Notes: a model not told the origin generated them from the letters alone. Numbered from the stretch's first letter, positions 31,829 through 41,118 are shown. The stretch is 63,099 nt of DNA from Prevotella sp. UBA6994 (GCA_002449845.1 DJXW01000023.1:1-63099), one strand, 5' to 3'. Numbers and translations are program-made.

Positions 31829-33631
31829 ATGAAACATCAGTTGAGAAGTGCTGTATGTACAGAAGGAAGACGCATGGCTGGTGCACGTGCGCTTTGGGTG
31901 GCAACAGGTATGAAACAAGAACAGTTTGGCAAACCTATCATTGCCGTGGTTAACTCATTTACTCAGTTTGTACCAGGACATACACACCTTCATGAGATAG
32001 GACAAATCGTAAAACGAGAAATAGAGAGCCTTGGCTGTTATGCAGCTGAGTTTAATACCATTGCCATTGACGATGGTATTGCCATGGGACACGATGGTAT
32101 GTTGTATTCGTTGCCTTCACGCGACATCATTGCCGACTCTGTGGAATACATGGTGAATGCACACAAGGCGGATGCGATGATTTGCATTTCCAATTGCGAT
32201 AAGGTAACGCCAGGTATGCTGATGGCTGCCATGCGCCTCAATATTCCTACGGTATTCTGTAGCGGTGGTCCGATGGAAGCTGGACGATGGAGAGGAGAGA
32301 ACGCCGACTTGATTACCGCCATGGTGAAAGGTGCAGACCCCTCAATAAGCGACGAGGAACTGAACGAGATAGAACATTGTTCTTGCCCAGGCTGTGGCAG
32401 TTGCTCAGGTATGTTTACTGCCAATTCGATGAACTCATTGACGGAGGCTATCGGATTGTCTTTGCCAGGCAACGGAACGATATTGGCAACCCACAAAAAC
32501 CGCATCCAGTTGTTTAAGGATGCAGCTCGCCAGATTGTAGCCAATGCTTGGGCATATTATAAAGACGGTGATGAGAGCGTGTTGCCACGAAACATTGCCA
32601 CGAGAGACGCATTCCTCAATGCCATGACCTTGGATATTGCAATGGGTGGTTCTACCAACACCGTCTTGCATCTGCTTGCTGTAGCCCAGGAGGCGGGTAC
32701 GGAATTTAAGATGGAAGACATCGACCGTTTGAGTCGTAAGGTACCCTGTCTTTGTAAGTTGGCTCCCAACACGCAGAAGTACAGTGTGCAGGAATGTGGT
32801 CGCGCAGGTGGAATCCTTGGCATACTCAACGAGTTGAATAAAGGAGGCTTGGTGAATGGAGAAGCCAAGCGAGTAGATGGCTTGACGCTCGGTGAAGCCA
32901 TGAGCAAATATGATATTACCGCAGACGAGATAGACGATGAGGCTCAGCGTATCTATGAGAGTGCCCCTGCCAACCGATTCTCTATAGAGATGGGTAGTCA
33001 GGACAGTAAATGGGCATCATTGGACAAAGACCGTGTAAATGGTTGTATTCGTGACCTCGAACATGCCTATACCAAAGATGGAGGCTTGGCAGTGCTGTTT
33101 GGCAACATCGCACAAGACGGTTGCGTGGTTAAGACCGCTGGTGTGGATGAGTCGTTGTGGCATTTCAAGGGTCCAGCCGTGGTGTTTGATTCGCAAGAAG
33201 CTGCATGTGACGGTATCTTGGGCGGAATGGTGAAGGCCGGCGATTGCGTGGTCATTACCCATGAAGGTCCGAAAGGTGGTCCCGGAATGCAAGAGATGCT
33301 CTATCCGACGAGTTACATCAAGTCGATGCACTTAGGTAAGGAATGTGCGCTGATTACTGACGGACGATTCTCGGGAGGAACGTCAGGATTGAGCATTGGA
33401 CATATCTCGCCAGAGGCAGCAGCCGGAGGTAATATCGGAAAGATAAAGAGTGGAGACATCATAGAGATAGATATTCCTTCTCGTTCCATCAACGTGCTGT
33501 TGAGCGACGAGGAGTTAGCAGAACGTCCACAACAGCCACTCACCCGTGAACGTCATGTAAGCAAGGCATTGCGAGCATACGCCAAGAGTGTGAGTTCAGC
33601 TGATAAAGGTGGCGTGAGAATTATAGATTAG
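31829..33631 (+). CDS. ilvD: Dihydroxy-acid dehydratase
   Basis: The product is 600 residues, the usual length. It removes water from 2,3-dihydroxy-isovalerate and 2,3-dihydroxy-3-methylvalerate, the third step of valine and isoleucine synthesis. The iron-sulfur ligand regions are intact: NCDKVTPGM (about residue 122) and HCSCPGCGSCSGMFTANSMN (about 189-208). The metal-binding SGGPMEAGRW and C-terminal GGPGMQEMLYPTS and ALITDGRFSGGTSGLSIGH motifs are also present. It is first in the ilvDBN-thioesterase unit, 4 bases from ilvB. Confidence 0.95.
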   Translation: MKHQLRSAVCTEGRRMAGARALWVATGMKQEQFGKPIIAVVNSFTQFVPGHTHLHEIGQIVKREIESLGCYAAEFNTIAIDDGIAMGHDGMLYSLPSRDIIADSVEYMVNAHKADAMICISNCDKVTPGMLMAAMRLNIPTVFCSGGPMEAGRWRGENADLITAMVKGADPSISDEELNEIEHCSCPGCGSCSGMFTANSMNSLTEAIGLSLPGNGTILATHKNRIQLFKDAARQIVANAWAYYKDGDESVLPRNIATRDAFLNAMTLDIAMGGSTNTVLHLLAVAQEAGTEFKMEDIDRLSRKVPCLCKLAPNTQKYSVQECGRAGGILGILNELNKGGLVNGEAKRVDGLTLGEAMSKYDITADEIDDEAQRIYESAPANRFSIEMGSQDSKWASLDKDRVNGCIRDLEHAYTKDGGLAVLFGNIAQDGCVVKTAGVDESLWHFKGPAVVFDSQEAACDGILGGMVKAGDCVVITHEGPKGGPGMQEMLYPTSYIKSMHLGKECALITDGRFSGGTSGLSIGHISPEAAAGGNIGKIKSGDIIEIDIPSRSINVLLSDEELAERPQQPLTRERHVSKALRAYAKSVSSADKGGVRIID

Positions 33632-33635
33632 TAAG

Positions 33636-35348
33636 ATGAAAGAGATTATTTCAGGATCTGAGGCATTGATGCGCTCATTGGTAAACGAAGGTGTGAAGAC
33701 CATCTTCGGCTATCCTGGTGGAGCCATTATGCCCGTATTTGATTCGCTCTATGGTTACACAAGGGGCGAGAACAAGAAGTTTGACCATATCTTGGTGAGG
33801 CACGAGCAAGCAGCCACTCATGCAGCCGAAGGGTTTGCGAGAGTGAGTGGTGAGGTGGGTGTGTGCATCGTCACCAGTGGTCCTGGTGCCACCAATACCT
33901 TAACGGGTGTGGCAGATGCGATGATGGACTCTACGCCAATCGTCGTCATCTGTGGACAGGTGGGTGTGGGTGCACTTGGTACGGATGCTTTTCAAGAGGT
34001 TGACTTGGTAGGTGTATCTCAGCCAATATCCAAATGGAGTTACCAGATACGTAGGGCTGAAGACGTAGCGTGGGCTATCAGTCGTGCATTCTATATTGCC
34101 CGTAGCGGAAGACCTGGACCTGTGGTAATCGACTTCCCCAAAAACGCACAGATACATACTTGCGAATGGAATCCCGTGAGCGTGACAAGCGTCCGTAGCT
34201 ACCAACCCTATCCACCATTAGAGAACGAATGCGTGGAAGCTGCGGCTGAGTTGATTAATTCTGCAGAACGTCCATTGGCATTGGTAGGGCAGGGTGTGGA
34301 ATTGGGCAATGCCCATAACGAACTGTTGGAGTTTCTGGAAAAGGCAGACATTCCTGCTGCCTGTACATTGTTGGGATTGTCAGCACTCTCCAGTGCACAT
34401 CCATTAAATAAAGGTATGTTGGGTATGCACGGCAACTATGCGCCCAACGTGAAGACACAAGAGTGTGACGTGCTGATAGCTATCGGTATGCGCTTCAGTG
34501 ACCGTGTGACGGGATTGCCTTCAACGTATGCCAAGCAAGCAAAAATCATCCACTTAGACATTGACAGAGCAGAAATCAACAAGAACATCAAAGATGATGT
34601 GGCAGTGGTAGGCGATTGTAAGATGTCGTTGCCAGCCATTACCCGATTGCTGCGAAAGAACAGTCATCGTGAATGGATAGATTCGTTTGAGCCTTTACAC
34701 CAAATAGAATTGGAAAAAGTAATCAATCCCGCCATTCATCCCACTGAAGGACCCTTGCTGATGGGCGAGGTGGTGAATGTCGTTGCAGAAGCAACAGAGG
34801 GCAATGCCGTATTGGTGAACGACGTGGGCTTAAATCAAATGTTCTCTTCCCGTTATTTCAAGTATCTCAGGAAACGCTCCATCGTGACCAGCGGTGGATT
34901 GGGAACAATGGGATTTGGATTGCCAGCTGCGGTAGGGGCAACTTTCGGAGATCCCAACCGTACCATTTGCGTGTTTATGGGTGATGGAGGTTTCCAGATG
35001 AGCATTCAGGAATTAGGTACGATTATGGAGCGACGTGCTCCCGTGAAGATGATATTGCTGAACAATAATTACTTGGGCAATGTGCGCCAATGGCAGGATT
35101 TGTATTATGAGCATCGCCATTCATTTACAGATATGATGAACCCACGGTATGAGTTGATAGCCAAAGGCTATGACATTCCGTATGCCGTGGTGACAGACCG
35201 TGCCGACCTGCAAGACAAGGTGAGGGAAATGTTAACTACCGACGGACCGTTCCTCTTGGAGTGTGCCGTGAAGAATGAGGAAGATCTTTTGCCGATGACA
35301 ATCCCTGGTAGAAACGTCAATGAAATGTCTTTAGAGGCTGAATGGTAA
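33636..35348 (+). CDS. ilvB: Acetolactate synthase large subunit
   Basis: The product is 570 residues. It joins two pyruvates, or pyruvate and 2-oxobutyrate, using thiamine diphosphate. The N-terminal pyrimidine-binding part has FGYPGGAIMPVFDSLY and the catalytic glutamate in HEQAATHAAEGFAR. The C-terminal part has the cofactor-binding motif MGDGGFQMSIQELGTI, then NNNYLGNVRQWQ. The central FAD-like domain is intact. The partner regulatory subunit gene follows 21 bases later. Confidence 0.95.
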   Translation: MKEIISGSEALMRSLVNEGVKTIFGYPGGAIMPVFDSLYGYTRGENKKFDHILVRHEQAATHAAEGFARVSGEVGVCIVTSGPGATNTLTGVADAMMDSTPIVVICGQVGVGALGTDAFQEVDLVGVSQPISKWSYQIRRAEDVAWAISRAFYIARSGRPGPVVIDFPKNAQIHTCEWNPVSVTSVRSYQPYPPLENECVEAAAELINSAERPLALVGQGVELGNAHNELLEFLEKADIPAACTLLGLSALSSAHPLNKGMLGMHGNYAPNVKTQECDVLIAIGMRFSDRVTGLPSTYAKQAKIIHLDIDRAEINKNIKDDVAVVGDCKMSLPAITRLLRKNSHREWIDSFEPLHQIELEKVINPAIHPTEGPLLMGEVVNVVAEATEGNAVLVNDVGLNQMFSSRYFKYLRKRSIVTSGGLGTMGFGLPAAVGATFGDPNRTICVFMGDGGFQMSIQELGTIMERRAPVKMILLNNNYLGNVRQWQDLYYEHRHSFTDMMNPRYELIAKGYDIPYAVVTDRADLQDKVREMLTTDGPFLLECAVKNEEDLLPMTIPGRNVNEMSLEAEW

Positions 35349-35369
35349 TGATGATAATGGAATGAGATT

Positions 35370-35903
35370 ATGGAAAAGGTGAAGAAATTATATACGTTGT
35401 TGGTTTACTCGGAGAATATTGCTGGTATCCTCAACCAGATTACGGCAGTATTTACGCGGCGACAGGTAAACATCGAGAGTTTGAACGTGTCGGCTTCGAG
35501 TATCAAGGACATTCATAAATATACCATTACCGCTTGGAGCGATGAGGAACAAATCATCAAGATTACCAAGCAGATAGAAAAGAAGATTGACGTGGTGAAA
35601 GTGAATTATTACACTGACACGCAACTCTTTATACATGAGGTGGCACTGTATAAGATAGCAACACCCGTGCTGTTGAATAATCCAGAGGTTTCGCGTACCA
35701 TCAGGAAGCACGATGCACGTATGATGGAAGTAAATCCCACATATAGCACGGTGCTCTTGGCAGGACTGACCGAGGAAATCGTGGATTTGTACCAACAATT
35801 AGATGATTTCGGTTGTTTATTGCAATACACACGAAGCGGTAGGATTGCGGTAACACGGAGCCATGAGGAGTTGGTAAGTGATTTGATTAAAGACGCAGAA
35901 TAA
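35370..35903 (+). CDS. ilvN: Acetolactate synthase small (regulatory) subunit
   Basis: The product is 177 residues. Residues about 7-75 form an ACT domain (YTLLVYSENIAGILNQITAVF, then VNIESLNVSAS), the site where valine feeds back. The C-terminal part has the expected second ACT-like region. It binds IlvB and gives it activity and valine sensitivity. The following gene begins 17 bases later. Confidence 0.92.
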   Translation: MEKVKKLYTLLVYSENIAGILNQITAVFTRRQVNIESLNVSASSIKDIHKYTITAWSDEEQIIKITKQIEKKIDVVKVNYYTDTQLFIHEVALYKIATPVLLNNPEVSRTIRKHDARMMEVNPTYSTVLLAGLTEEIVDLYQQLDDFGCLLQYTRSGRIAVTRSHEELVSDLIKDAE

Positions 35904-35920
35904 AAATAGAAAACTAAATC

Positions 35921-36676
35921 ATGCTTGATAAAGTAGGAAAATACGAGTTTTTGGCAGAACCGTTCCATTGCGATTTCTCCAAACGCTTGTTTATGGGGCA
36001 TTTAGGAAACCATTTGCTCAATGCGGCAGACTTCCACAGCAATGACCGCAATTTCGGAATGAACTATCTTAATACCATCAACAAGACATGGGTGCTCTCA
36101 CGCCTTGCCATTGAGATGGATGAAATGCCGGCAGCATATACCCGATTCTATGTGGAAACGTGGGTAGAGAACGCCATGCGATTCTTCACGAATCGTAATT
36201 TCAAGGTGACTGACGTGAAAGATGGTAGAGTGTATGGGTATGGACGAAGCGTGTGGGCTATGATTGATACGGAAACGCGTCAACCTGCCGACCTCTTCGA
36301 CATCAATGATGGTGACATTAAAAATTATATCTTGTCAGACAAGGAATGTCCCATTGCCAAGAGCTCAAGGGTGAGAATGAGCGATAATGCAGAACTCGTG
36401 CGTACGATAGATACCAATTACAGCGACATTGATGTGAATGGTCATGTGAACAGCGTGAAATACATCGAACATGTGCTCGATTTATGGGATTTGGATTGGT
36501 ATAAGTCTCATTGTCTTAAACGATTGGAGATTGCATACGTAGCAGAGAGCCACCAAGGAGACAAACTCAGTTTCTATCGTGAACAAGATGCTGATGGCGA
36601 TTATTGTGTTAGAATAGTTAGAGACGATGGAACGGAAGCATGTAGGTGTAAAGTGAGGTTTGTGGACAATAGCTGA
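35921..36676 (+). CDS. Acyl-ACP thioesterase in the ilv operon
   Basis: The product is 251 residues with two hot-dog domains: the first reads NFGMNYLNTINKTWVLSRLAIEMDEMP, and the second has the catalytic-type motif DIDVNGHVNSVKYIEHVLDLW (about residues 172-192) with the N-x-H pair. It hydrolyses acyl-acyl-carrier-protein to free fatty acid. Insertion of this gene between ilvN and ilvC is a recurrent arrangement in Bacteroidales. A plausible link is branched-chain fatty acid synthesis from ilv-derived starters; that is inference. The cytosolic enzyme lacks the plant transit peptide. Confidence 0.85.
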   Translation: MLDKVGKYEFLAEPFHCDFSKRLFMGHLGNHLLNAADFHSNDRNFGMNYLNTINKTWVLSRLAIEMDEMPAAYTRFYVETWVENAMRFFTNRNFKVTDVKDGRVYGYGRSVWAMIDTETRQPADLFDINDGDIKNYILSDKECPIAKSSRVRMSDNAELVRTIDTNYSDIDVNGHVNSVKYIEHVLDLWDLDWYKSHCLKRLEIAYVAESHQGDKLSFYREQDADGDYCVRIVRDDGTEACRCKVRFVDNS

Positions 36677-36786
36677 TACTGTCGGCAAGACTGGTGAAAT
36701 GGATTCTTTCAGTAATGATTTATCAGTAAAATCCGCTATTTTTGTATATTTTTGAAAGAAAGTTTGGCGGTGTCGTGACAAATTGA

Positions 36787-36794
36787 TAACTTTG
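36787..36794 (+). promoter_or_regulatory. -7 box for ilvC
   Basis: TAACTTTG, 44 bases before ilvC, so ilvC can be transcribed apart from ilvDBN. Confidence 0.6.
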
Positions 36795-36837
36795 CAGTCC
36801 GAAAAAAAGAATTAGAATCATTTAAAAATAATAAACT

Positions 36838-37881
36838 ATGGCAGAAATGAATTTTGGTGGCGTGATTGAAACTGTAGTCACCAGCAAAGAGTTTTCATTA
36901 GAGAAAGCACGTGAAGTACTCAAAGACGAAACAATTGCCGTTATTGGATACGGTATTCAAGGACCTGGTCAGGCTTGTAACCTGCGAGACAATGGCTTTA
37001 ACGTAATCGTTGGTCAACGTGAAGGCAAGACCTACGAGAAATGTTTGGCTGACGGATGGGTACCAGGAAAGACCTTGTTCTCTATTGAGGAAGCTGTGCA
37101 GAAAGGTACTATCATTTGTATGCTTCTTTCTGATGCAGGACAGATTGCAGTTTGGCCCAAAATCAAGCCATATCTCAAGGCTGGAAAGACCTTATATTAC
37201 TCACACGGATTTGCCATCAACTGGAACGACCGCACTGGTGTGGTTCCACCAAAAGACATTGACGTGATCTTGGTTGCACCAAAGGGATCTGGTACTTCAT
37301 TGCGTACGATGTTCCAAGAGGGACGTGGATTGAATTGTTCATACGCCGTATATCAAGATGCAACGGGTAAGGCAGAGGAGAAGACCATTGCCTTTGGTAT
37401 CGGTATCGGTGCTGGATATTTGTTTAAGACTACTTTCGAGCGTGAGGCAACATCTGACCTTACAGGTGAGCGTGGTTCACTGATGGGAGCTATCGAGGGA
37501 TTGCTGGAAGCTCAATATGAAGTGTTGCGTGAGAATGGACACTCTCCATCAGAGGCATTCAATGAGACCGTTGAGGAACTGACCCAGAGCCTTGGTCCGT
37601 TGTTTGGTGAGAAGGGTATGGATTGGATGTATGCCAACTGCTCTACCACAGCTCAGCGTGGTGCATTGGATTGGGCTCCCCGTTTCCGTGCAGCTATCAA
37701 ACCTGTTATGGAGTGGTTGTATTATTCAGTAAAGACTGGCAACGAGGCTCAAATCTCTATTGATGCCAACTCAAAGGCTGACTATCGTGACGGCTTGAAC
37801 AAAGAACTGGAGGCAATGCGTAACATGGAAATGTGGCGCGCAGGAGAGACGGTTCGCAAACTTCGTCCAGAGAATAATTAA
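36838..37881 (+). CDS. ilvC: Ketol-acid reductoisomerase
   Basis: The product is 347 residues, a class I enzyme of slightly long Bacteroidetes type. It isomerises and reduces acetolactate to dihydroxy-isovalerate with NADPH and magnesium. The nucleotide fold is VIGYGIQGPGQACNLRDNG (about residues 34-52). The metal-binding acids lie in the C-terminal knotted domain (SDLTGERGSLMGAIEGLLEAQYE, then ETVEELTQ). The gene is followed by two hairpins. Confidence 0.95.
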   Translation: MAEMNFGGVIETVVTSKEFSLEKAREVLKDETIAVIGYGIQGPGQACNLRDNGFNVIVGQREGKTYEKCLADGWVPGKTLFSIEEAVQKGTIICMLLSDAGQIAVWPKIKPYLKAGKTLYYSHGFAINWNDRTGVVPPKDIDVILVAPKGSGTSLRTMFQEGRGLNCSYAVYQDATGKAEEKTIAFGIGIGAGYLFKTTFEREATSDLTGERGSLMGAIEGLLEAQYEVLRENGHSPSEAFNETVEELTQSLGPLFGEKGMDWMYANCSTTAQRGALDWAPRFRAAIKPVMEWLYYSVKTGNEAQISIDANSKADYRDGLNKELEAMRNMEMWRAGETVRKLRPENN

Positions 37882-37896
37882 TAGAAAATATAGTGT

Positions 37897-37968
37897 TCAA
37901 GGTAACATGAGAGTGTTTACCTTGACTAATCATAGAGGAAGCGCATATTGACAAATGTGTCTTCCTCT
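37897..37968 (+). terminator. Two successive hairpins after ilvC
   Basis: The first is a perfect TCAAGGTAA/TTACCTTGA stem (37897-37905, 37917-37925). The second pairs AGAGGAAG with CTTCCTCT (37934-37941, 37961-37968) and is followed by a T-rich tail, the better terminator. Confidence 0.65.
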
Positions 37969-38041
37969 TTTGGCTTTTTTGCTTTGGTGACTTTACAAAT
38001 CGCATATATTTACGTCTTATATATAAATTAATGAGGTAAAG

Positions 38042-38686
38042 ATGAAAAATATAGTATTTCTTATTTTGTCGTTATTGGTATGTCATGGTATCAATGCGCA
38101 AATGATTAGTCATAGGGTTACAGAGTTTAAGGATTATCAACCTGCCGTAGTGGAACTCACCAGTGGAAAACCATTGAAGGTTGGTGCGGCTAACATATTC
38201 CTGAAGAATAGCAAGTTGCTGTATAAGAGCGGAACGAGAGTTCTTGAAGCCAAACTTGCCAATGTGAAGAGTGTGAGTATCGGTGGTAAGTATTACGTGA
38301 AAATAGATACCATCTTGGCTTATCGTGTAGATACCGTTGGAAAGAATGGTCTTTATTGTTCTCCTACGATAGACATGGATGCCTACAAGATGGACATGGC
38401 AAACAAGAGGCATATCACCAACTTTGAGATAGGTAGCCAGGTGAACATGACTGCTTTGGAAAGTACGGAGGAAGAAGCCAATGAGTATCCCTTGCAGAAC
38501 AATTATTACATAGAGTATAATGGCAAGTTTGTCAAGGCCCATGAATTATATGTGTTGAGAGCCATTCCTAAGTCAAAGCGAAAGGCATTCTGGGCTACCG
38601 TGCGAGAAGTGGGATTCTCGTGGATACATGAGGAAAGCTTGATGAAATTGTTAAGGGTAATAACAACAGAGGGAAGTTCAAAATAG
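38042..38686 (+). CDS. Secreted protein of unknown function
   Basis: The product is 214 residues with a signal peptide (MKNIVFLILSLLVCHGINAQ). The rest is rich in strand-forming segments (EFKDYQPAVVELTSGKPLKV, AANIFLKNSKLLYKSG, VKSVSIGGKYYVKIDTI) and resembles small periplasmic or surface proteins of Bacteroidetes. No catalytic motif is visible. Its 3' end overlaps that of ligA by 9 bases on the opposite strand, inside a shared terminator loop. Function unknown. Confidence 0.7.
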   Translation: MKNIVFLILSLLVCHGINAQMISHRVTEFKDYQPAVVELTSGKPLKVGAANIFLKNSKLLYKSGTRVLEAKLANVKSVSIGGKYYVKIDTILAYRVDTVGKNGLYCSPTIDMDAYKMDMANKRHITNFEIGSQVNMTALESTEEEANEYPLQNNYYIEYNGKFVKAHELYVLRAIPKSKRKAFWATVREVGFSWIHEESLMKLLRVITTEGSSK

Positions 38687-38698
38687 ACTTCCCTCTGT
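38666..38698. terminator. Bidirectional terminator whose loop is the overlap of two convergent genes
   Basis: A perfect 12-base stem ACAGAGGGAAGT/ACTTCCCTCTGT (38666-38677, 38687-38698) encloses a 9-base loop, 38678-38686. The loop is exactly the overlap of the 38042 gene and ligA and holds both stop codons (TAG on plus, TGA on minus). Confidence 0.75.
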
Positions 38699-40693
38699 GA
38701 TTTGTTCTTGTTGGCTTTCGTCGTTTCCGAATCGTTCTATGAACGTGTCTTCTGAAATAATCTCTATGCCCAAGTCTTTTGCCTTTTTGTTTTTACCCGA
38801 TGTAGAAGTGATGTCGTTATTGATGAGGTAGTTGGTGGAACCGCTCACGCTGCCAGCCACCCTTCCCCCTTGACTTTCTATATACGCTTTCAAGGCATTT
38901 CTGTTCTTGTAATGATGCACGTCGCCGGTGATGACAAACGTCAACTTGTCGCATTTTCTGCCTTGTGGTTGTGTTGATGCTTGCGATACGTTTATCTCAT
39001 CTATCAATCGTTGTACAATCTCTTGGTTCTTGGGTTGTTGAAACCAGTTAACGAATGATGCCGACTTCTCTGGTCCTATCCCTGGTATATGTGCGAAGAA
39101 GTCACTTTGTGTTGCTTCGATGGCAGAAGAGATGAGTTCTTTGATGGGATAGGCGGAAAGCAATCGCTTGCAAACGTCGATGCCACACATGGGAATGGTC
39201 AATGCATAGAGCAGTCGTCCAGCATCTACGTCTCTTGACTTCTCGATGGAGCGTACGATGTTAGTAGCCGACTTCTCCCCAAATCCATCCAGTCTTGCCA
39301 TTTGTTGGATGTAGTCTTTCAGGTGATAGATGTCTGCATATTCACTTATCCATCCCAAGTTGATGAATCTTGCCAATGTTTGTTCTGAAATTCCGTCGAT
39401 GTTCATACCTTCCTTGGAAACGAATCGGGTGAATTTCTTCAATTGCTTGGCTGGACAGTCTGCGTTAGTGCAATGCAGGGTGCGAGTACCGCTGTTGGCG
39501 CTGGTAACGATTTCTGTTGCATGGTGGCATACGGGGCATTGAGTAGGAATGTCCAATGTTCCAACTGTCTTTTCCACCTTGATGACTTTTGGGATTATCT
39601 TGTTTGCCTTGATGACAGAGATGCTTGTTCCTTTGCCGCCAATGCCCAATCTCTCGCATTCGCTGATGTTACAGAGCGAAGCACGCTTGACGGTAGTACC
39701 TTCCAATTCTACAGGGGTGAAGATGGCAACGGGTGAGATGGTACTGGCAGCGCATGACCATTCAATTTCTTGCAATTCCGTTTGTGCGGCTTCGTCTTGC
39801 CACTTGAATGCTAAGCCAGCTTTGGTGGCATGATGGCCTGTGATAGAACCTGTTTGAGCAAACTCGGTATCATCGAAAGCAATCACCAATCCATCTACGG
39901 GGAATGGGTTTTGCTTATTGGTTACCCGTTGGGTCCACTTGTCTATTGTCGTTTCTACGTGCTCGATAGAGGGAACGGCAATCAGTTCGTGTTCCACGGT
40001 TGACATTCCGTTTTCTTGGAGGAAGTCCATTCTTTTTCCCCATGATTTGATGTCCTCGTCAGTATATACTAAGGTAAAGGGAATCCATTGGATGTGTCGG
40101 GGCTTTACCTCCTCTGGATCTTTCAAGGATAAGGAACCAGATGCCAGGTTACGAGGATTGGCATAGTTCTCATCCGACTCGATGAGGAAACGATTGAAGT
40201 CTTCGTAACTGATGACAGCCTCACCTCTGATAACAGTATGTCCTTTGTAGTTGATTTGTTGTGGAATACCTTGAATGGCATGAGCCAGATGAGTGATATT
40301 GGTTCCAATATGACCATTGCCACGTGTTACGACTTTCGTCAATCTACCATTGTCGTATGTTACCACGAGAGTCAATCCGTCTAATTTCCATGAAATCCAG
40401 ATAGGTTTGCCTTCTGCCCATTTCACCAATTCGCCAGTTTGCTTGGTCTTTGCCAAAGAGAGGGCGGCAAACTCGTGTTCTTCCTTTTGTCCCTCGGTAT
40501 TGTCTTCAGATACTTTTTGAGTGGGGGAGTCTTCCAGTATCTGGCCAGTCTCCTCTTCTAAGCGTTTCAGTTCGTCAAACTTAGCATCCCATTCGTAGTC
40601 GGTCATTAGTTCTTGCCGACCATTATAATATGCGTCTGATGCGAGATTGAGCTGGTCAATCAATTGTTGCATCCGTGAGGTTTTGTCTTCCAT
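38678..40693 (-). CDS. ligA: NAD-dependent DNA ligase, divergent form
   Basis: The product is 671 residues. Domain order is normal: the Ia-type N terminus (ASDAYYNGRQELMTDYEWD), adenylation domain with the catalytic lysine in SWKLDGLTLVV (about residue 115) and RGNGHIGTNIT, OB fold, four-cysteine zinc finger (CPVCHHATEI, then LHCTNADCPAKQ), helix-hairpin-helix repeats, and a BRCT domain (LTFVITGDVHHYKNRNALKAYIESQGG). It seals nicks in DNA with NAD+. The segment before the lysine (LSLAKTKQTGELVKWAEG) differs from the usual LSLxNxF pattern of the main cellular enzyme, so it may be a second, specialised ligase; this is inference. Confidence 0.85.
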   Translation of the reverse strand: MEDKTSRMQQLIDQLNLASDAYYNGRQELMTDYEWDAKFDELKRLEEETGQILEDSPTQKVSEDNTEGQKEEHEFAALSLAKTKQTGELVKWAEGKPIWISWKLDGLTLVVTYDNGRLTKVVTRGNGHIGTNITHLAHAIQGIPQQINYKGHTVIRGEAVISYEDFNRFLIESDENYANPRNLASGSLSLKDPEEVKPRHIQWIPFTLVYTDEDIKSWGKRMDFLQENGMSTVEHELIAVPSIEHVETTIDKWTQRVTNKQNPFPVDGLVIAFDDTEFAQTGSITGHHATKAGLAFKWQDEAAQTELQEIEWSCAASTISPVAIFTPVELEGTTVKRASLCNISECERLGIGGKGTSISVIKANKIIPKVIKVEKTVGTLDIPTQCPVCHHATEIVTSANSGTRTLHCTNADCPAKQLKKFTRFVSKEGMNIDGISEQTLARFINLGWISEYADIYHLKDYIQQMARLDGFGEKSATNIVRSIEKSRDVDAGRLLYALTIPMCGIDVCKRLLSAYPIKELISSAIEATQSDFFAHIPGIGPEKSASFVNWFQQPKNQEIVQRLIDEINVSQASTQPQGRKCDKLTFVITGDVHHYKNRNALKAYIESQGGRVAGSVSGSTNYLINNDITSTSGKNKKAKDLGIEIISEDTFIERFGNDESQQEQITEGSLF

Positions 40694-40710
40694 TGTTGCT
40701 AATTAATTAT

Positions 40711-40790
40711 CTAGTAATTCTAGTAATTCTAGTAATTCTAGTATTTCTAGTTATACTAGCTATACTAGATTTACTAGTTTCCTAGAATTC
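40711..40790. repeat. Tandem 9-base repeat TAGTAATTC and CTAG-rich tract
   Basis: Three exact copies of TAGTAATTC and one variant TAGTATTTC (40712-40747) are followed by a run of CTAG tetranucleotides at short spacing. The tract lies between a small coiled-coil gene and ligA on the minus strand. Slippage could change the spacing there. Confidence 0.7.
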
Positions 40791-40975
40791 TATTTCTTTC
40801 CTTCGAGTAGCTGCTCAAGCTCCGTAATTCTTCTTTTCGCAGCTTCCAATTCCTTTTTTAATCGAGTTATTTCTTCCTTTTGTTGATTCCTATATCCTAG
40901 TCTTGCAGCAGTCATTCTTTCTTTGATGCCCCCTTCAGTTCTTTGTTCTAATTGCTTACAATAAGTGGTCATCAT
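40790..40975 (-). CDS. Small coiled-coil protein
   Basis: The product is 61 residues. The N-terminal half is polar and basic (YCKQLEQRTEGGIKERMTAARLG); the C-terminal half has clear heptads (ITRLKKELEAAKRRITELEQLL) predicting a short coiled coil. A -7 box lies 35 bases upstream. It is separated from ligA by the repeat tract. Function unknown; it may be a small DNA-associated or structural protein, or simply not a gene. Confidence 0.45.
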   Translation of the reverse strand: MMTTYCKQLEQRTEGGIKERMTAARLGYRNQQKEEITRLKKELEAAKRRITELEQLLEGKK

Positions 40976-41009
40976 TTTATCTATTTATTGATATTAAGGT
41001 TTGTGTTTG

Positions 41010-41017
41010 CAAAAATA
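41010..41017 (-). promoter_or_regulatory. -7 box for the small coiled-coil gene
   Basis: TATTTTTG on the minus strand; divergent from the promoter at 41094-41101. Confidence 0.45.
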
Positions 41018-41093
41018 CAAATAACTTTTATCGTTTACAAATGTGCCTGGTCTTTTTTCAAGAAAAGAAAGATGAATTGTTGATTATTTTGTG

Positions 41094-41101
41094 TAATTTT
41101 G
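41094..41101 (+). promoter_or_regulatory. -7 box for the B3/B4-domain gene
   Basis: TAATTTTG, 18 bases before the ATG at 41119. It supports this start over the longer frame from 41041. Confidence 0.55.
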
Positions 41102-41118
41102 CATCAAAATGTAGGATT

